Made by a program: the position numbers and the translations under genes. A stretch of DNA of 64,000 bases from Pseudomonas sp. URMO17WK12:I11 (lineage in GTDB: Bacteria; Pseudomonadota; Gammaproteobacteria; Pseudomonadales; Pseudomonadaceae), in NCBI RefSeq assembly GCF_007677725.1, contig NZ_VEDF01000010.1, positions 62,001 to 126,000 on the forward strand, in the 5' to 3' direction. This document shows, one piece after another, positions 8,034-16,435 of the stretch (position 1 is the stretch's first letter; every line of letters starts with the position of its first letter). A model generated the notes under the pieces. It saw only the letters and a program-made list of their open reading frames with translations, made no database searches and had not been told where the DNA came from.

Positions 8034-10472
8034 ATGCCCGATCCTGTCGCTGCGCGCCTGCGTCTTGCGCCTGAAGCCCTGACCCGGCGTTTCTCCCCCG
8101 AGCAGTTTGCCTTTACCCACACCGACGATCTGGAGCCGTTTCGCGGAGTCCTGGGCCAAGAACGTGCTGTCGAAGCCCTGCAGTTCGGCGTGGCCATGCC
8201 ACGTCCCGGTTACAACGTGTATGTGATGGGCGAGCCCGGCACTGGGCGCTTCTCGTTCGTCAAGCGTTACCTCAAGGCCGAGGGCAAGCGTCAGCAGACC
8301 CCGGCCGACTGGCTCTACGTCAACCACTTCGACGATACCCGCGAGCCCCGGGCATTGGAGCTGCCCTCGGGCAGTGCGGCAGCGTTCATCAGCGACATGG
8401 GCGGGCTGATCGACAACCTGCTGGCCACTTTTCCGGCGGTGTTCGAACACCCTTCGTACCAGCAGAAGAAGGGCGCCATCGACCGCGCCTTCAACCAGCG
8501 TTACGACCGCGCCCTGGATGTGATCGAGCGCGCCTCGCTGGAGAAGGACGTGGCCCTGTACCGGGACGCCAGCAATGTGGCCTTCACCCCCATGGCCGAC
8601 GGCAAGGCGCTGGATGAGGCAGAGTTCGCCCAGCTGCCCGAAGAGGTGCGCGAGCAGTTCCACGAAGACATCGCCCTGCTCGAAGAGCGCCTGAACGAAG
8701 AGCTGGCCAGCCTGCCGCAATGGAAGCGCGAGTCGAATAACCAGCTGCGCCAGCTCAACGAAGAAACCATCACCCTGGCCTTGCAGCCCTTGCTGGCGCC
8801 GCTGTCCGAAAAATACGCCGAAAACGCTGCGGTCTGCGCCTACCTGCAATCGGTGCAGCTCAACCTGTTGCGCACCGTGGTCGAGCAACTGGTCGACGAC
8901 AGCAAGACCGACGCGGTGGCGCGCAAGCTGCTCGAAGAGCAGTACATGCCGAGCCTGGTGGTCGGCCATCACGCCGATGGCGGTGCGCCGGTGGTCTTCG
9001 AGCCGCACCCGACCTACGACAACCTGTTCGGGCGGATCGAATACAGCACCGACCAAGGCGCGTTGTACACCTCCTACCGCCAGCTGCGCCCCGGTGCGTT
9101 GCACCGGGCCAATGGCGGCTTCCTGATCCTCGAAGCGGAAAAGATGCTCGGCGAGCCGTTCGTCTGGGACGCGCTCAAGCGCGCCTTGCAGTCGCGCAAG
9201 CTGAAGATGGAATCGCCGCTTGGCGAGCTGGGCCGCGTGGCTACCGTCAGCCTCACGCCGCAGATGATCCCGCTGAACATCAAGTTGGTGATCATCGGCT
9301 CGCGCCAGCTGTACTACGCGCTGCAAGACCATGATCCAGACTTCCAGGAAATGTTCCGGGTGCTGGTCGACTTCGACGAAGACATGCCGATGGTCGACGA
9401 GAACCTCGAGCAGTTCGCCCAGCTGCTGCGCACCCGCACCAACGAAGAGGGCATGGCGCCGCTGACCAGCGACGCGGTGGCGCGCCTGGCCACCTACAGC
9501 GCCCGCCTGGCGGAAAACCAGTCGCGCCTGTCGGCGCGCATTGGCGACCTGTTCCAGCTGGTCAGTGAGGCCGACTTCATTCGCCAGTTGGCCAGCGACG
9601 AAATGACCGACGCCGGGCATATCGAGCGCGCACTCAAGGCCAAGGCGTTCCGCACCGGCCGGGTCTCGCAGCGGGTGCTCGACGACATGCTGGCCGGGAT
9701 CATCCTGATCGACAGCGAAGGCGCAGCCATCGGCAAGTGCAACGGCCTGACCGTGCTGGAAGTCGGTGACTCGGCATTCGGCATGCCCGCGCGCATTTCC
9801 GCCACGGTCTACCCCGGCGGCAGCGGCATCGTCGACATCGAGCGCGAGGTCAACCTCGGCCAGCCGATTCACTCCAAGGGCGTGATGATCCTGACCGGGT
9901 ACCTGGGCAGCCGTTATGCCCAGGAATTCCCCCTGGCGATTTCCGCAAGCATCGCCCTGGAGCAGTCCTACGGCTACGTGGACGGCGACAGTGCCTCATT
10001 GGGTGAGGCGTGCACGCTGATCTCGGCCCTGTCGCGCACACCGCTCAAGCAGTGCTTTGCCATTACCGGCTCGATCAACCAGTTCGGCGAAGTGCAGGCG
10101 GTGGGCGGGGTCAACGAGAAGATCGAAGGCTTCTTCCGCCTGTGCGAAGCACGCGGCCTGACCGGCGAGCAGGGGGTGATCATCCCGCGTGCCAACGTCG
10201 CCACGCTGATGCTCGACGAGCGGGTGCTGCAGGCGGTGGAAAACGGCGTATTCCATGTGTACGCCGTCAGCCAGGCCGACGAAGCCTTGAGCTTGCTGGT
10301 GGGTGAAGACGCCGGCGAGCTGGACGACAAGGGCCAGTTCACCGAGGGCAGCGTCAATGCGCGGGTGGTGGAGCGCTTGCGCGAGATCGCCGAAATGATC
10401 AGCGAGGAAGACATCGAGAAGGCGGAAAAAGAACGCCTCGAAGAGGTGATCGCTCAGGCTAAACCGGCCTGA
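8034..10472 (+). CDS. Lon-type ATP-dependent protease family protein (AAA_32/LonC-like)
   Basis: The 812-residue protein belongs to the YcbZ-like branch of Lon: an atypical AAA+ region followed by a Lon protease domain. The catalytic dyad is intact, with Ser653 in DGDSAS and Lys696 in GGVNEKIEG. Their spacing of 43 residues equals that of E. coli Lon Ser679 and Lys722. In the ATPase part, the Walker A-like loop reads GEPGTGRFS, with Arg where the nucleotide-binding Lys is expected, so ATP hydrolysis may be altered or lost. AAGGA lies eight bases before ATG 8034. It is monocistronic with a terminator behind it. Substrates are unknown. Confidence 0.9.
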   Translation: MPDPVAARLRLAPEALTRRFSPEQFAFTHTDDLEPFRGVLGQERAVEALQFGVAMPRPGYNVYVMGEPGTGRFSFVKRYLKAEGKRQQTPADWLYVNHFDDTREPRALELPSGSAAAFISDMGGLIDNLLATFPAVFEHPSYQQKKGAIDRAFNQRYDRALDVIERASLEKDVALYRDASNVAFTPMADGKALDEAEFAQLPEEVREQFHEDIALLEERLNEELASLPQWKRESNNQLRQLNEETITLALQPLLAPLSEKYAENAAVCAYLQSVQLNLLRTVVEQLVDDSKTDAVARKLLEEQYMPSLVVGHHADGGAPVVFEPHPTYDNLFGRIEYSTDQGALYTSYRQLRPGALHRANGGFLILEAEKMLGEPFVWDALKRALQSRKLKMESPLGELGRVATVSLTPQMIPLNIKLVIIGSRQLYYALQDHDPDFQEMFRVLVDFDEDMPMVDENLEQFAQLLRTRTNEEGMAPLTSDAVARLATYSARLAENQSRLSARIGDLFQLVSEADFIRQLASDEMTDAGHIERALKAKAFRTGRVSQRVLDDMLAGIILIDSEGAAIGKCNGLTVLEVGDSAFGMPARISATVYPGGSGIVDIEREVNLGQPIHSKGVMILTGYLGSRYAQEFPLAISASIALEQSYGYVDGDSASLGEACTLISALSRTPLKQCFAITGSINQFGEVQAVGGVNEKIEGFFRLCEARGLTGEQGVIIPRANVATLMLDERVLQAVENGVFHVYAVSQADEALSLLVGEDAGELDDKGQFTEGSVNARVVERLREIAEMISEEDIEKAEKERLEEVIAQAKPA

Positions 10473-10478
10473 GTCAAG

Positions 10479-10522
10479 AAACCGGCGCTAGCGGCCATGT
10501 GCTACCGTTCAGCGCCGGTTTT
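10479..10522 (+). terminator. Terminator behind the Lon-type gene
   Basis: AAACCGGCGCT (10479-10489) pairs with AGCGCCGGTTT (10511-10521) around a 21-base loop, and the right arm runs into TTTT. Confidence 0.75.
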
Positions 10523-10635
10523 CCATCTTCGCCTGGCGATCTTCTATGCTGGAACTTAAGGACGGTATCAGGGTTCAGGATGGAAACAGCTCGGGTGTCC
10601 TGGGCTGAACAGGGCTTCATGGAGGGTACGCGGCC

Positions 10636-10974
10636 ATGCGCAACCTCAGCCTTACTCGCCAGTGCCTGGGCCTGGTGACTCGCATCGAATGCAGCATCCG
10701 CCCACTGGCCGGGGATACTGGCATGTGGACCTTGCTGTTCGCGGCCGGCATGGCCGGCGAACAACCTTCCGCGATCAAGGCACAAGGGCCGTTCCACGGG
10801 CCGATGGTGGCCGAGTCGGTCCTCAGCGCCATCGTCGACAGCCTGACCTTGCACGGTTACCGCGTCGCCGACGACCCACAGATCTGGTGCCTGCATCTGC
10901 AAGCTCAGCTGCGCCGCATCAACGGCGAGCGCTGTCGCAACCTCGGCGATTACCAGTTTCATCCGGAAACCTGA
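10636..10974 (+). CDS. Conserved hypothetical protein, 112 residues
   Basis: A strong ribosome site (GGAGGG, nine bases before ATG 10636) and good codon use support this as a gene. The product has no signal peptide or membrane segment. It starts basic (RNLSLTRQ), has a Gly/Ala-rich middle, and ends with a charged segment holding two cysteines (IWCLHLQAQ, GERCRNLGD). I recognise it only as a Pseudomonas conserved hypothetical standing between the Lon-type gene and the YqhA-family gene. No function can be assigned. Confidence 0.75.
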   Translation: MRNLSLTRQCLGLVTRIECSIRPLAGDTGMWTLLFAAGMAGEQPSAIKAQGPFHGPMVAESVLSAIVDSLTLHGYRVADDPQIWCLHLQAQLRRINGERCRNLGDYQFHPET

Positions 10975-11073
10975 TCACACCCTGCGCCAGCGTGTCGCAG
11001 GCTTTTGCTGTCACAGGCGGCTGGCTATACTCGCGCTCGTTTCTCCAGTCACCTGACGAGTCCCAAACCCTCC

Positions 11074-11562
11074 ATGGAACGTATTCTCGAAAACGCGATG
11101 TATGCCTCGCGCTGGCTGCTCGCCCCTATCTACTTCGGTTTGTCGCTAGGCCTGCTGGCACTGGCGCTGAAGTTTTTCCAGGAAGTGGTCCACGTCCTGC
11201 CCAATGTCTTCGCCCTCAGCGAAGCCGACCTGATCCTGGTGATCCTGTCGCTGATCGACATGTCGCTGGTCGGCGGTCTGCTGGTGATGGTGATGATCTC
11301 CGGCTACGAGAACTTCGTTTCGCAGCTGGACATCGACGAGAGCAAGGAAAAGCTCAACTGGCTGGGCAAGATGGATTCTTCATCGCTGAAGATGAAAGTG
11401 GCCGCTTCGATCGTGGCGATTTCGTCCATCCACTTGCTGCGGGTGTTCATGGACGCGCAGAACATCTCCACCGATTACTTGATGTGGTATGTGATCATCC
11501 ACATGACCTTCGTCGTCTCGGCGTTCTGCATGGGCTACCTGGACAAGTTGACCAAGCACTGA
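11074..11562 (+). CDS. YqhA/TIGR00645 family inner-membrane protein
   Basis: The 162-residue protein starts MERILENAMYASRWLLAPIY, the hallmark N-terminus of the TIGR00645 (YqhA) family. Four hydrophobic helices are visible: about residues 10-32, 46-70, 106-124 and 133-152. The family is a small integral inner-membrane protein of unknown role, widespread in proteobacteria. The ATG at 11074 is chosen from the family N-terminus; there is no strong ribosome site, and upstream in-frame TTG 11005 would add an unlikely leader. It precedes fklB on the same strand. Confidence 0.9.
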   Translation: MERILENAMYASRWLLAPIYFGLSLGLLALALKFFQEVVHVLPNVFALSEADLILVILSLIDMSLVGGLLVMVMISGYENFVSQLDIDESKEKLNWLGKMDSSSLKMKVAASIVAISSIHLLRVFMDAQNISTDYLMWYVIIHMTFVVSAFCMGYLDKLTKH

Positions 11563-11568
11563 GCACTC

Positions 11569-11607
11569 CTGGGCGCCGCTACGGTCCAGCTGCCGAGCGG
11601 CGCCCAG
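11569..11607 (+). terminator. Hairpin between the yqhA-like gene and fklB
   Basis: CTGGGCGCCGCT (11569-11580) is perfectly complementary to AGCGGCGCCCAG (11596-11607), with a 15-base loop. There is no T-run, so it may be a processing or partial termination site. Confidence 0.6.
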
Positions 11608-11674
11608 TGTGCTAGGCTGCTCGCCCTTTTCATCAAGGGCGCGGCTGCACGGCGCCCTGCAGTGGAGCACGACA

Positions 11675-12292
11675 ATGTCCGAACTCAACCTGTCCACCGA
11701 CGAAACCCGCGTCAGCTACGGCATCGGCCGCCAGCTGGGCGGCCAGCTGCGTGACAACCCGCCACCGGGCGTCAGCCTGGAGGCTATCCTGGCCGGCCTG
11801 ACCGACGCCTTCAACGGTGCCGACAGCCGCGTCAGCGAAGCCGACCTGTCGGCCAGCTTCAAGGTCATTCGTGACGTGATGCAGGCCGAAGCTGCTGCCA
11901 AGGCCGAAGCCGCTGCTGCCTCTGGCAAGCAGTTCCTCGCCGACAACGCCAAGCGTGACGGCATCACCACCCTGGCCTCGGGCCTGCAGTACGAAGTGCT
12001 GAGCGCAGGCGAAGGCGCCAAGCCGAGCCGCGACAGCAACGTGCGCACTCACTACCACGGCACCCTGATCGACGGCACCGTGTTCGACAGCTCCTACGAG
12101 CGTGGTCAGCCGGCTGAATTCCCGGTGGGTGGTGTCATCGCTGGCTGGACCGAAGCCCTGCAGCTGATGAACGCCGGTAGCAAATGGCGCCTGTACGTGC
12201 CGAGCGAACTGGCCTACGGCGCCCAAGGCGTTGGCAGCATCCCGCCGCACAGCGTGCTGGTGTTCGACGTCGAGCTGCTCGACGTTCTGTAA
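11675..12292 (+). CDS. fklB: FKBP-type peptidyl-prolyl isomerase FklB
   Basis: FklB speeds cis-trans isomerisation of X-Pro bonds and helps folding. The 205-residue protein has the N-terminal dimerisation helices (FKBP_N: SYGIGRQLGGQL..., with an Ala/Lys-rich helix around 75-95) and a C-terminal FKBP domain. The latter shows VRTHYHGTLIDGTVFDSSYERG, GVIAGWTEALQLM and PSELAYG, the active-site signature. No signal peptide is seen, so it is cytosolic like E. coli FklB. GGAG lies seven bases before ATG 11675. It is convergent with the small iron-regulated gene downstream. Confidence 0.93.
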   Translation: MSELNLSTDETRVSYGIGRQLGGQLRDNPPPGVSLEAILAGLTDAFNGADSRVSEADLSASFKVIRDVMQAEAAAKAEAAAASGKQFLADNAKRDGITTLASGLQYEVLSAGEGAKPSRDSNVRTHYHGTLIDGTVFDSSYERGQPAEFPVGGVIAGWTEALQLMNAGSKWRLYVPSELAYGAQGVGSIPPHSVLVFDVELLDVL

Positions 12293-12320
12293 TGCCCGCT
12301 TGATGCGATTCGCGGCACTC

Positions 12321-12354
12321 GCCCGCTGCCACGGCCTGGCGCCGGGCAGCGGGC
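12321..12354. terminator. Bidirectional hairpin between fklB and the 81-residue gene
   Basis: GCCCGCTGCC (12321-12330) pairs with GGCAGCGGGC (12345-12354) in the 84-base gap between two convergent genes. It lacks a long T-run on either strand. Confidence 0.6.
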
Positions 12355-12376
12355 GGATGCCGTGAAACTGCCGGTT

Positions 12377-12622
12377 TCAATTCCAGTCTGTTCCCCCAGG
12401 GCGCAACGCCCGTGCATAGCAGAACAAAAACAGATTGCGCACCAGCTCCTTGAGCACGATCGGCTCGCTCGAATTCAATCCATTCAGGTCCAGGTCACCT
12501 TGGTCGCGCAGTTCGTCCAGGGCTTCTTCTTCGAGCACCGCGCACACTTCACCGGTTTCCCGATGAAGAATGCGCAGGTAGGGGTGGGGCCGGTCCAGCC
12601 AGGCGTCGATCAGATAAGTCAT
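12377..12622 (-). CDS. Fur-regulated small protein, PA4570-like
   Basis: The 81-residue acidic protein begins MTYLIDAWLDRPHPYLRIL and has no signal peptide or membrane helix. Its place beside fklB and ispB and its size match the P. aeruginosa gene PA4570, which I recall as strongly induced by iron starvation. The sequence supports iron control directly: a near-palindromic Fur box lies 27-45 bases upstream. AAGGAGAA precedes ATG 12622. The molecular role is unknown. A single Cys near residue 68 and many acidic residues do not suggest a known iron fold. Confidence 0.85.
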   Translation of the reverse strand: MTYLIDAWLDRPHPYLRILHRETGEVCAVLEEEALDELRDQGDLDLNGLNSSEPIVLKELVRNLFLFCYARALRPGGTDWN

Positions 12623-12648
12623 GGCTATTCTCCTTGGATAGCAGTTCC

Positions 12649-12667
12649 AATGAGAATAATTCTTATT
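12649..12667 (-). promoter_or_regulatory. Fur box
   Basis: AATGAGAATAATTCTTATT is a 19-base inverted repeat with a central A; eight of the nine base pairs between the arms are complementary. It fits the Fur consensus of 9-1-9 form closely. It lies immediately upstream of the 81-residue gene and downstream of the yjdM stop, so iron-loaded Fur should repress the small gene. Confidence 0.88.
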
Positions 12668-12703
12668 ATCAGAATAGCAAGTGCCAATTGGCGGATTTTG
12701 TCA

Positions 12704-13045
12704 TCACACCTTACGCACGAACTCGGACTTGAGCTTCATGGCGCCGATGCCGTCGATCTTGCAGTCGATGTCGTGGTCGCCGTCGCACAGGCGGATGTTC
12801 TTGACCTTGGTGCCGACCTTGACCACCAGCGACGAGCCTTTGACCTTGAGGTCCTTGATCACCGTGACGGTGTCGCCGTCCTGCAGGACGTTGCCGACCG
12901 AATCTTTCTTCACCACGTCATCGCTGATGGCTTCGGCTTCAGCGTTGGCCGACCACTCGTGGGCGCACTCGGGGCAGATCAGCTGGGTGCCATCCTCGTA
13001 GGTGTATTCGGAATTGCAGTTGGGGCAGGGCGGCAAATTGCTCAC
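12704..13045 (-). CDS. yjdM: Zinc-ribbon protein YjdM (PhnA family)
   Basis: The 113-residue protein starts with a zinc ribbon made of two Cys pairs (CPNCNSEY near residue 7 and CPECAHEW near 24), then the PhnA C-terminal domain of short strands ending KLKSEFVRKV. The old name PhnA came from linkage to phosphonate genes in E. coli. It is not the phosphonoacetate hydrolase, and its role is unknown. A TATACAAT-like -10 box lies on the minus strand at about 13083-13090. The Fur box follows the gene and probably does not control it. Confidence 0.9.
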   Translation of the reverse strand: MSNLPPCPNCNSEYTYEDGTQLICPECAHEWSANAEAEAISDDVVKKDSVGNVLQDGDTVTVIKDLKVKGSSLVVKVGTKVKNIRLCDGDHDIDCKIDGIGAMKLKSEFVRKV

Positions 13046-13127
13046 TTCGGATCCTTAAACAGGCGGGCGGTTAAAGGCCCATATTGTATAAGGTTTTGTC
13101 GGGAAAGTGTTTCACCTGCCCAAACGC

Positions 13128-13163
13128 ATCGCGGGCAAGCTGGTTGCCCAGCTTGCCCGCGAT
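13128..13163. repeat. REP-type palindrome behind ispB
   Basis: ATCGCGGGCAAGC (13128-13140) is inverted as GCTTGCCCGCGAT (13151-13163) around a 10-base loop. This GCGGGCAAGC core is a second REP class, different from those at 4.2 kb and 18-19.4 kb. It lies just after the ispB stop and may end its transcript. Confidence 0.8.
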
Positions 13164-13179
13164 TGAAGCGAAGCGAGGG

Positions 13180-14148
13180 TCAGTGCGTACGGGCGACTGC
13201 GAATTCGCTCAGCTCGACGAGGGCGTCGCGGTATTCGCTGGCCGGCAGCACTTCCAGGCAGGCGATGGCACGCTTGACGTAATCGCGGGCCATTTCGGCG
13301 GTGTACTTCAAGGCGCCGGAGTCTTGCACGGCCTGGCGAATCTGCTCCAGGTCCTCGAGCCCGCCTTTCTGGATGGCCTTGCGCACCAGTGCCGCTTGCT
13401 CAGGGGTGCCTTCGCGCATGGTGTAGATCAGCGGCAAGGTCGGCTTGCCTTCGGCGAGGTCGTCACCGACGTTCTTGCCCAGGGCTTCGGCGTCGCCTTC
13501 GTAGTCGAGCAGGTCGTCGACCAGCTGGAAGGCCACCCCCAGGTGGTCGCCAAAGGTGCGCAGCGCTTCGCGCTGTTCGGCGCTGGCGCCAGCCAGGGCG
13601 GCGGCGCTGTGGGTCGAGGCTTCGAAGAGCATCGCGGTCTTGCCGCGGATGACGTCCATGTACACCTCTTCGGTCGTGCTGGCATCGCGTACCCGCGACA
13701 ACTGCAGCACTTCGCCCTCGGCGATGACCCGGGTGGCCTTGGACAGGATCTGCATCACCGGCATCGAGCCGAGCTCGACCATCATTTCGAACGAGCGTGA
13801 ATAAAGGAAGTCGCCCACCAGCACGCTCGGTGCGTTGCCCCACAGGGCATTGGCGGTGGAGCGGCCACGGCGCATGCCGGACATGTCGACCACGTCGTCG
13901 TGCAGCAAGGTGGCGGTGTGCAGGAACTCGATGGTCGCCGCCAGCAGGCGCAGCTGGTCGCCTTCGCGGCCCAGGGCCTTGCCGCACAGCAGCACCAGCA
14001 GTGGACGCAGACGCTTGCCGCCGGCCGACGTGATATAGTCGCCGATCTTCGATACCAGCGGCACGCGCGAGGTCAGCTGCTTCTTGATGATCTCGTCGAC
14101 GGCGCTGAAATCGTCAGCTACCGCGCGGTAGAAGGTTTGGGGTTGCAT
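13180..14148 (-). CDS. ispB: Octaprenyl/polyprenyl diphosphate synthase
   Basis: IspB adds isopentenyl units to farnesyl diphosphate to make the long side chain of ubiquinone. The 322-residue protein (E. coli 323) has GGKRLRPLLVLL, the first Asp-rich motif DDVVD in LLHDDVVDMSGMRRG, and the second, DDLLD, in FQLVDDLLDYEGD. These bind the magnesium-diphosphate groups. ATG 14148 was chosen because GGAG lies seven bases upstream and it gives the family start MQPQTFYRAV. It is divergent from rplU across 245 bases, the usual arrangement in gammaproteobacteria. Confidence 0.94.
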   Translation of the reverse strand: MQPQTFYRAVADDFSAVDEIIKKQLTSRVPLVSKIGDYITSAGGKRLRPLLVLLCGKALGREGDQLRLLAATIEFLHTATLLHDDVVDMSGMRRGRSTANALWGNAPSVLVGDFLYSRSFEMMVELGSMPVMQILSKATRVIAEGEVLQLSRVRDASTTEEVYMDVIRGKTAMLFEASTHSAAALAGASAEQREALRTFGDHLGVAFQLVDDLLDYEGDAEALGKNVGDDLAEGKPTLPLIYTMREGTPEQAALVRKAIQKGGLEDLEQIRQAVQDSGALKYTAEMARDYVKRAIACLEVLPASEYRDALVELSEFAVARTH

Positions 14149-14233
14149 CGGCTGCTCCATTGGGGTTGCGCGGCATGCTAGGTCGCAGGTCCCGGTGTGT
14201 CAAGGCGCGGTGCCCGCGGGCCGGGGCCGGGAC

Positions 14234-14262
14234 TTGCAAGCAAAACCGCGGTTGCGTACAAT
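14234..14262 (+). promoter_or_regulatory. Sigma-70 promoter of rplU-rpmA
   Basis: TTGCAA at 14234-14239 and TACAAT at 14257-14262 are separated by exactly 17 bases. The transcript would start near 14269 and carry a leader of about 125 bases before rplU, long enough for ribosomal-protein feedback control. Confidence 0.85.
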
Positions 14263-14393
14263 CGCGCACCCTAACTTCCTGGGCAGCACCTGCCTTACGC
14301 AATTGCACAGGGCCGTTCCAGCCCCATGCAGCCATGCCAGCCAATACTCATCATATAAAGCGCTGGGTGAGCAGGATTATCGGAGAAATACCC

Positions 14394-14708
14394 ATGTCTT
14401 ACGCAGTAATCGTTACCGGCGGCAAGCAGTACAAAGTCGCTGAAGGTGAATTCCTCAAGATCGAAAAACTGGAAATCGCCACTGGCGAGTCCGTGACCTT
14501 CGATCGCGTTCTGCTGGTTGCCAACGGTGAAGAAGTCACCATCGGCGCTCCAGTCGTCGCCGGCGCTAAAGTGGTTGCCGAAGTCGTTTCGCAAGGCCGT
14601 CACGACAAGGTCCGCATCATCAAGTTCCGTCGTCGTAAGCACCACATGAAGCGTATGGGCCACCGCCAGTGGTTCACCGAGATCAAAATCACCGGTATCC
14701 AGGCTTAA
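14394..14708 (+). CDS. rplU: 50S ribosomal protein L21
   Basis: L21 binds 23S rRNA in the large subunit. The 104-residue product (E. coli 103) starts MSYAVIVTGGKQYKVAEG and has the basic KFRRRKHHMKRMGHRQ rRNA-binding segment near its end. CGGAGAAA lies a few bases before ATG 14394. It is followed 38 bases later by rpmA, the standard L21-L27 operon. Confidence 0.97.
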   Translation: MSYAVIVTGGKQYKVAEGEFLKIEKLEIATGESVTFDRVLLVANGEEVTIGAPVVAGAKVVAEVVSQGRHDKVRIIKFRRRKHHMKRMGHRQWFTEIKITGIQA

Positions 14709-14746
14709 TCGCCCGGTTCCCCTGAATTTATTTGGAGAATTGAACC

Positions 14747-15004
14747 ATGGCTCACAAAAAGGCTGGTGGTAGTACTCGTAACGGTCGCGACTCAGAATCG
14801 AAACGCCTTGGCGTGAAGATGTATGGCGGCCAGGTTATCAAGCCAGGCAACATCATCGTCCGCCAGCGCGGCACCGAATTCCACCCAGGCTACGGCGTGG
14901 GCATCGGTAAAGATCACACCCTGTTCGCCAAGATCGAAGGCGTGATCAAGTTCGAGAAGAAAGGCGAGTTCAACCGCCGTTACGTGAGCATCGTCGCAGC
15001 CTAA
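14747..15004 (+). CDS. rpmA: 50S ribosomal protein L27
   Basis: L27 reaches into the peptidyl transferase centre with its N-terminal tail. The 85-residue product begins AHKKAGGSTRNGRDSESKRL, with the SGG/AGG-rich tail exposed directly after the start Met. Thus no N-terminal extension needs cleavage as it does in Firmicutes. TTTGGAGAA precedes ATG 14747. A strong terminator follows. Confidence 0.97.
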   Translation: MAHKKAGGSTRNGRDSESKRLGVKMYGGQVIKPGNIIVRQRGTEFHPGYGVGIGKDHTLFAKIEGVIKFEKKGEFNRRYVSIVAA

Positions 15005-15022
15005 TCGCGACGTCGCTCCTGA

Positions 15023-15048
15023 AGCCCCGTCATGCGACGGGGCTTTTT
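15023..15048 (+). terminator. Rho-independent terminator of rplU-rpmA
   Basis: AGCCCCGTC (15023-15031) pairs with GACGGGGCT (15036-15044) around the loop ATGC and runs into five T residues. Confidence 0.93.
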
Positions 15049-15192
15049 CGTTTGTGGTGAGCCTCTTGCAAAGCTGTTTGTATGGGCTGCCGGCGTGGGT
15101 TTCTTCGGTCGTACGGGGCCGCCGCGCTCATTTTTGCAAGAGCCTCAGGTTTTTCAGTATTCAGCTCGCCGATCGGCGAGAGGCGGTTTTCA

Positions 15193-16419
15193 ATGAAGTT
15201 TGTTGACGAAGTATCCATTCGGGTCAAGGCCGGTGACGGCGGTAACGGTTGCATGAGCTTCCGCCGCGAGAAGTTCATCGAGAACGGCGGCCCCAACGGC
15301 GGTGACGGTGGTGATGGCGGTTCGGTGTACATGGTTGCCGACGAAAACCTCAACACCCTGGTCGACTATCGCTACACCCGTCACCACGAAGCCCAGCGCG
15401 GCTCCAATGGCGGCAGCACCGATTGCACCGGCAAGAAGGGCGAAGACCTGTTCCTGCGCGTGCCGGTCGGCACTACGGTGATCGACGCCACCACCCAGGA
15501 AGTGATCGGCGACCTGGTCACCCCAGGGCAGAAGCTGATGGTCGCCCAGGGCGGCTGGCACGGCCTGGGCAATACCCGTTTCAAGTCCAGTACCAACCGT
15601 GCGCCGCGCCAGACCACGCCGGGCAAGCCGGGCGACCAGCGCGACCTGAAGATGGAGCTGAAAGTGCTGGCCGACGTCGGCCTGCTGGGCCTGCCGAACG
15701 CGGGCAAGAGCACCTTCATCCGTTCGGTTTCGGCAGCCAAGCCGAAAGTCGCCGACTACCCGTTCACCACCTTGGTGCCAAACCTGGGTGTGGTCAGCGT
15801 CGACCGTTGGAAGAGCTTCGTCATCGCCGACATCCCTGGCCTGATCGAAGGTGCCTCCGACGGTGCTGGCCTGGGTATCCGCTTCCTCAAGCACCTGGCG
15901 CGCACCCGCGTGCTGCTGCACCTGGTCGACCTGGCGCCGCTGGATGGCAGCAGCCCGGCCGACGCCGCGGAGATCATCATCAACGAGCTGACCCGCTTCA
16001 GCCCGTCGCTGACCGACCGTGAGCGCTGGCTGGTGCTGAACAAGTCCGACATGCTGATGGACGACGAGCGTGACGAGCGGGTCAAGGAAGTGGTCGAGCG
16101 TCTGCAGTGGGATGGCCCGGTGTATGTGATCTCGGCGATCTCCAAGCAGGGCACCGAGCAGCTGAGCCATGACCTGATGCGCTACATCGAAGACCGCGCC
16201 GACCGCCTGGCCAACGACCCAGCTTATGCCGCGGAAATGGCCGAGCTCGACCAGCGCATCGAAGACGAAGCGCGTGCCCAGCTGCAAGCCCTGGACGATG
16301 CGCGTACCTTGCGCCGTACCGGCGTCAAGAGCGTGCACGACATCGGCGACGACGATGCCTGGGATGATGATTTCGAGGACGACGAAGACGGCCCGGAAAT
16401 CATTTACGTGCGCGACTGA
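15193..16419 (+). CDS. obgE: GTPase ObgE/CgtA
   Basis: Obg is an essential GTPase involved in late 50S assembly and stress signalling. The 408-residue protein has the glycine-rich Obg fold at residues 1-159 (GDGGNGCMSFRRE, GGPNGGDGGDGG) and a G domain. The G domain shows GLPNAGKST (G1, about 166), DIPGLIEGA (G3) and NKSD (G4). An acidic tail rich in Asp and Glu is typical of proteobacterial Obg. ATG 15193 gives the family start MKFVDEV. Its own promoter should lie in the 140 bases after the rpmA terminator. Confidence 0.96.
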   Translation: MKFVDEVSIRVKAGDGGNGCMSFRREKFIENGGPNGGDGGDGGSVYMVADENLNTLVDYRYTRHHEAQRGSNGGSTDCTGKKGEDLFLRVPVGTTVIDATTQEVIGDLVTPGQKLMVAQGGWHGLGNTRFKSSTNRAPRQTTPGKPGDQRDLKMELKVLADVGLLGLPNAGKSTFIRSVSAAKPKVADYPFTTLVPNLGVVSVDRWKSFVIADIPGLIEGASDGAGLGIRFLKHLARTRVLLHLVDLAPLDGSSPADAAEIIINELTRFSPSLTDRERWLVLNKSDMLMDDERDERVKEVVERLQWDGPVYVISAISKQGTEQLSHDLMRYIEDRADRLANDPAYAAEMAELDQRIEDEARAQLQALDDARTLRRTGVKSVHDIGDDDAWDDDFEDDEDGPEIIYVRD

Positions 16420-16435
16420 CCGGTTGCAGTACACT

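Noticed and set aside
7902..9872. A 656-residue minus-strand frame opposite the Lon-type gene
   Set aside because: No family motif, no ribosome site, and it covers the conserved protease sequence on the plus strand.
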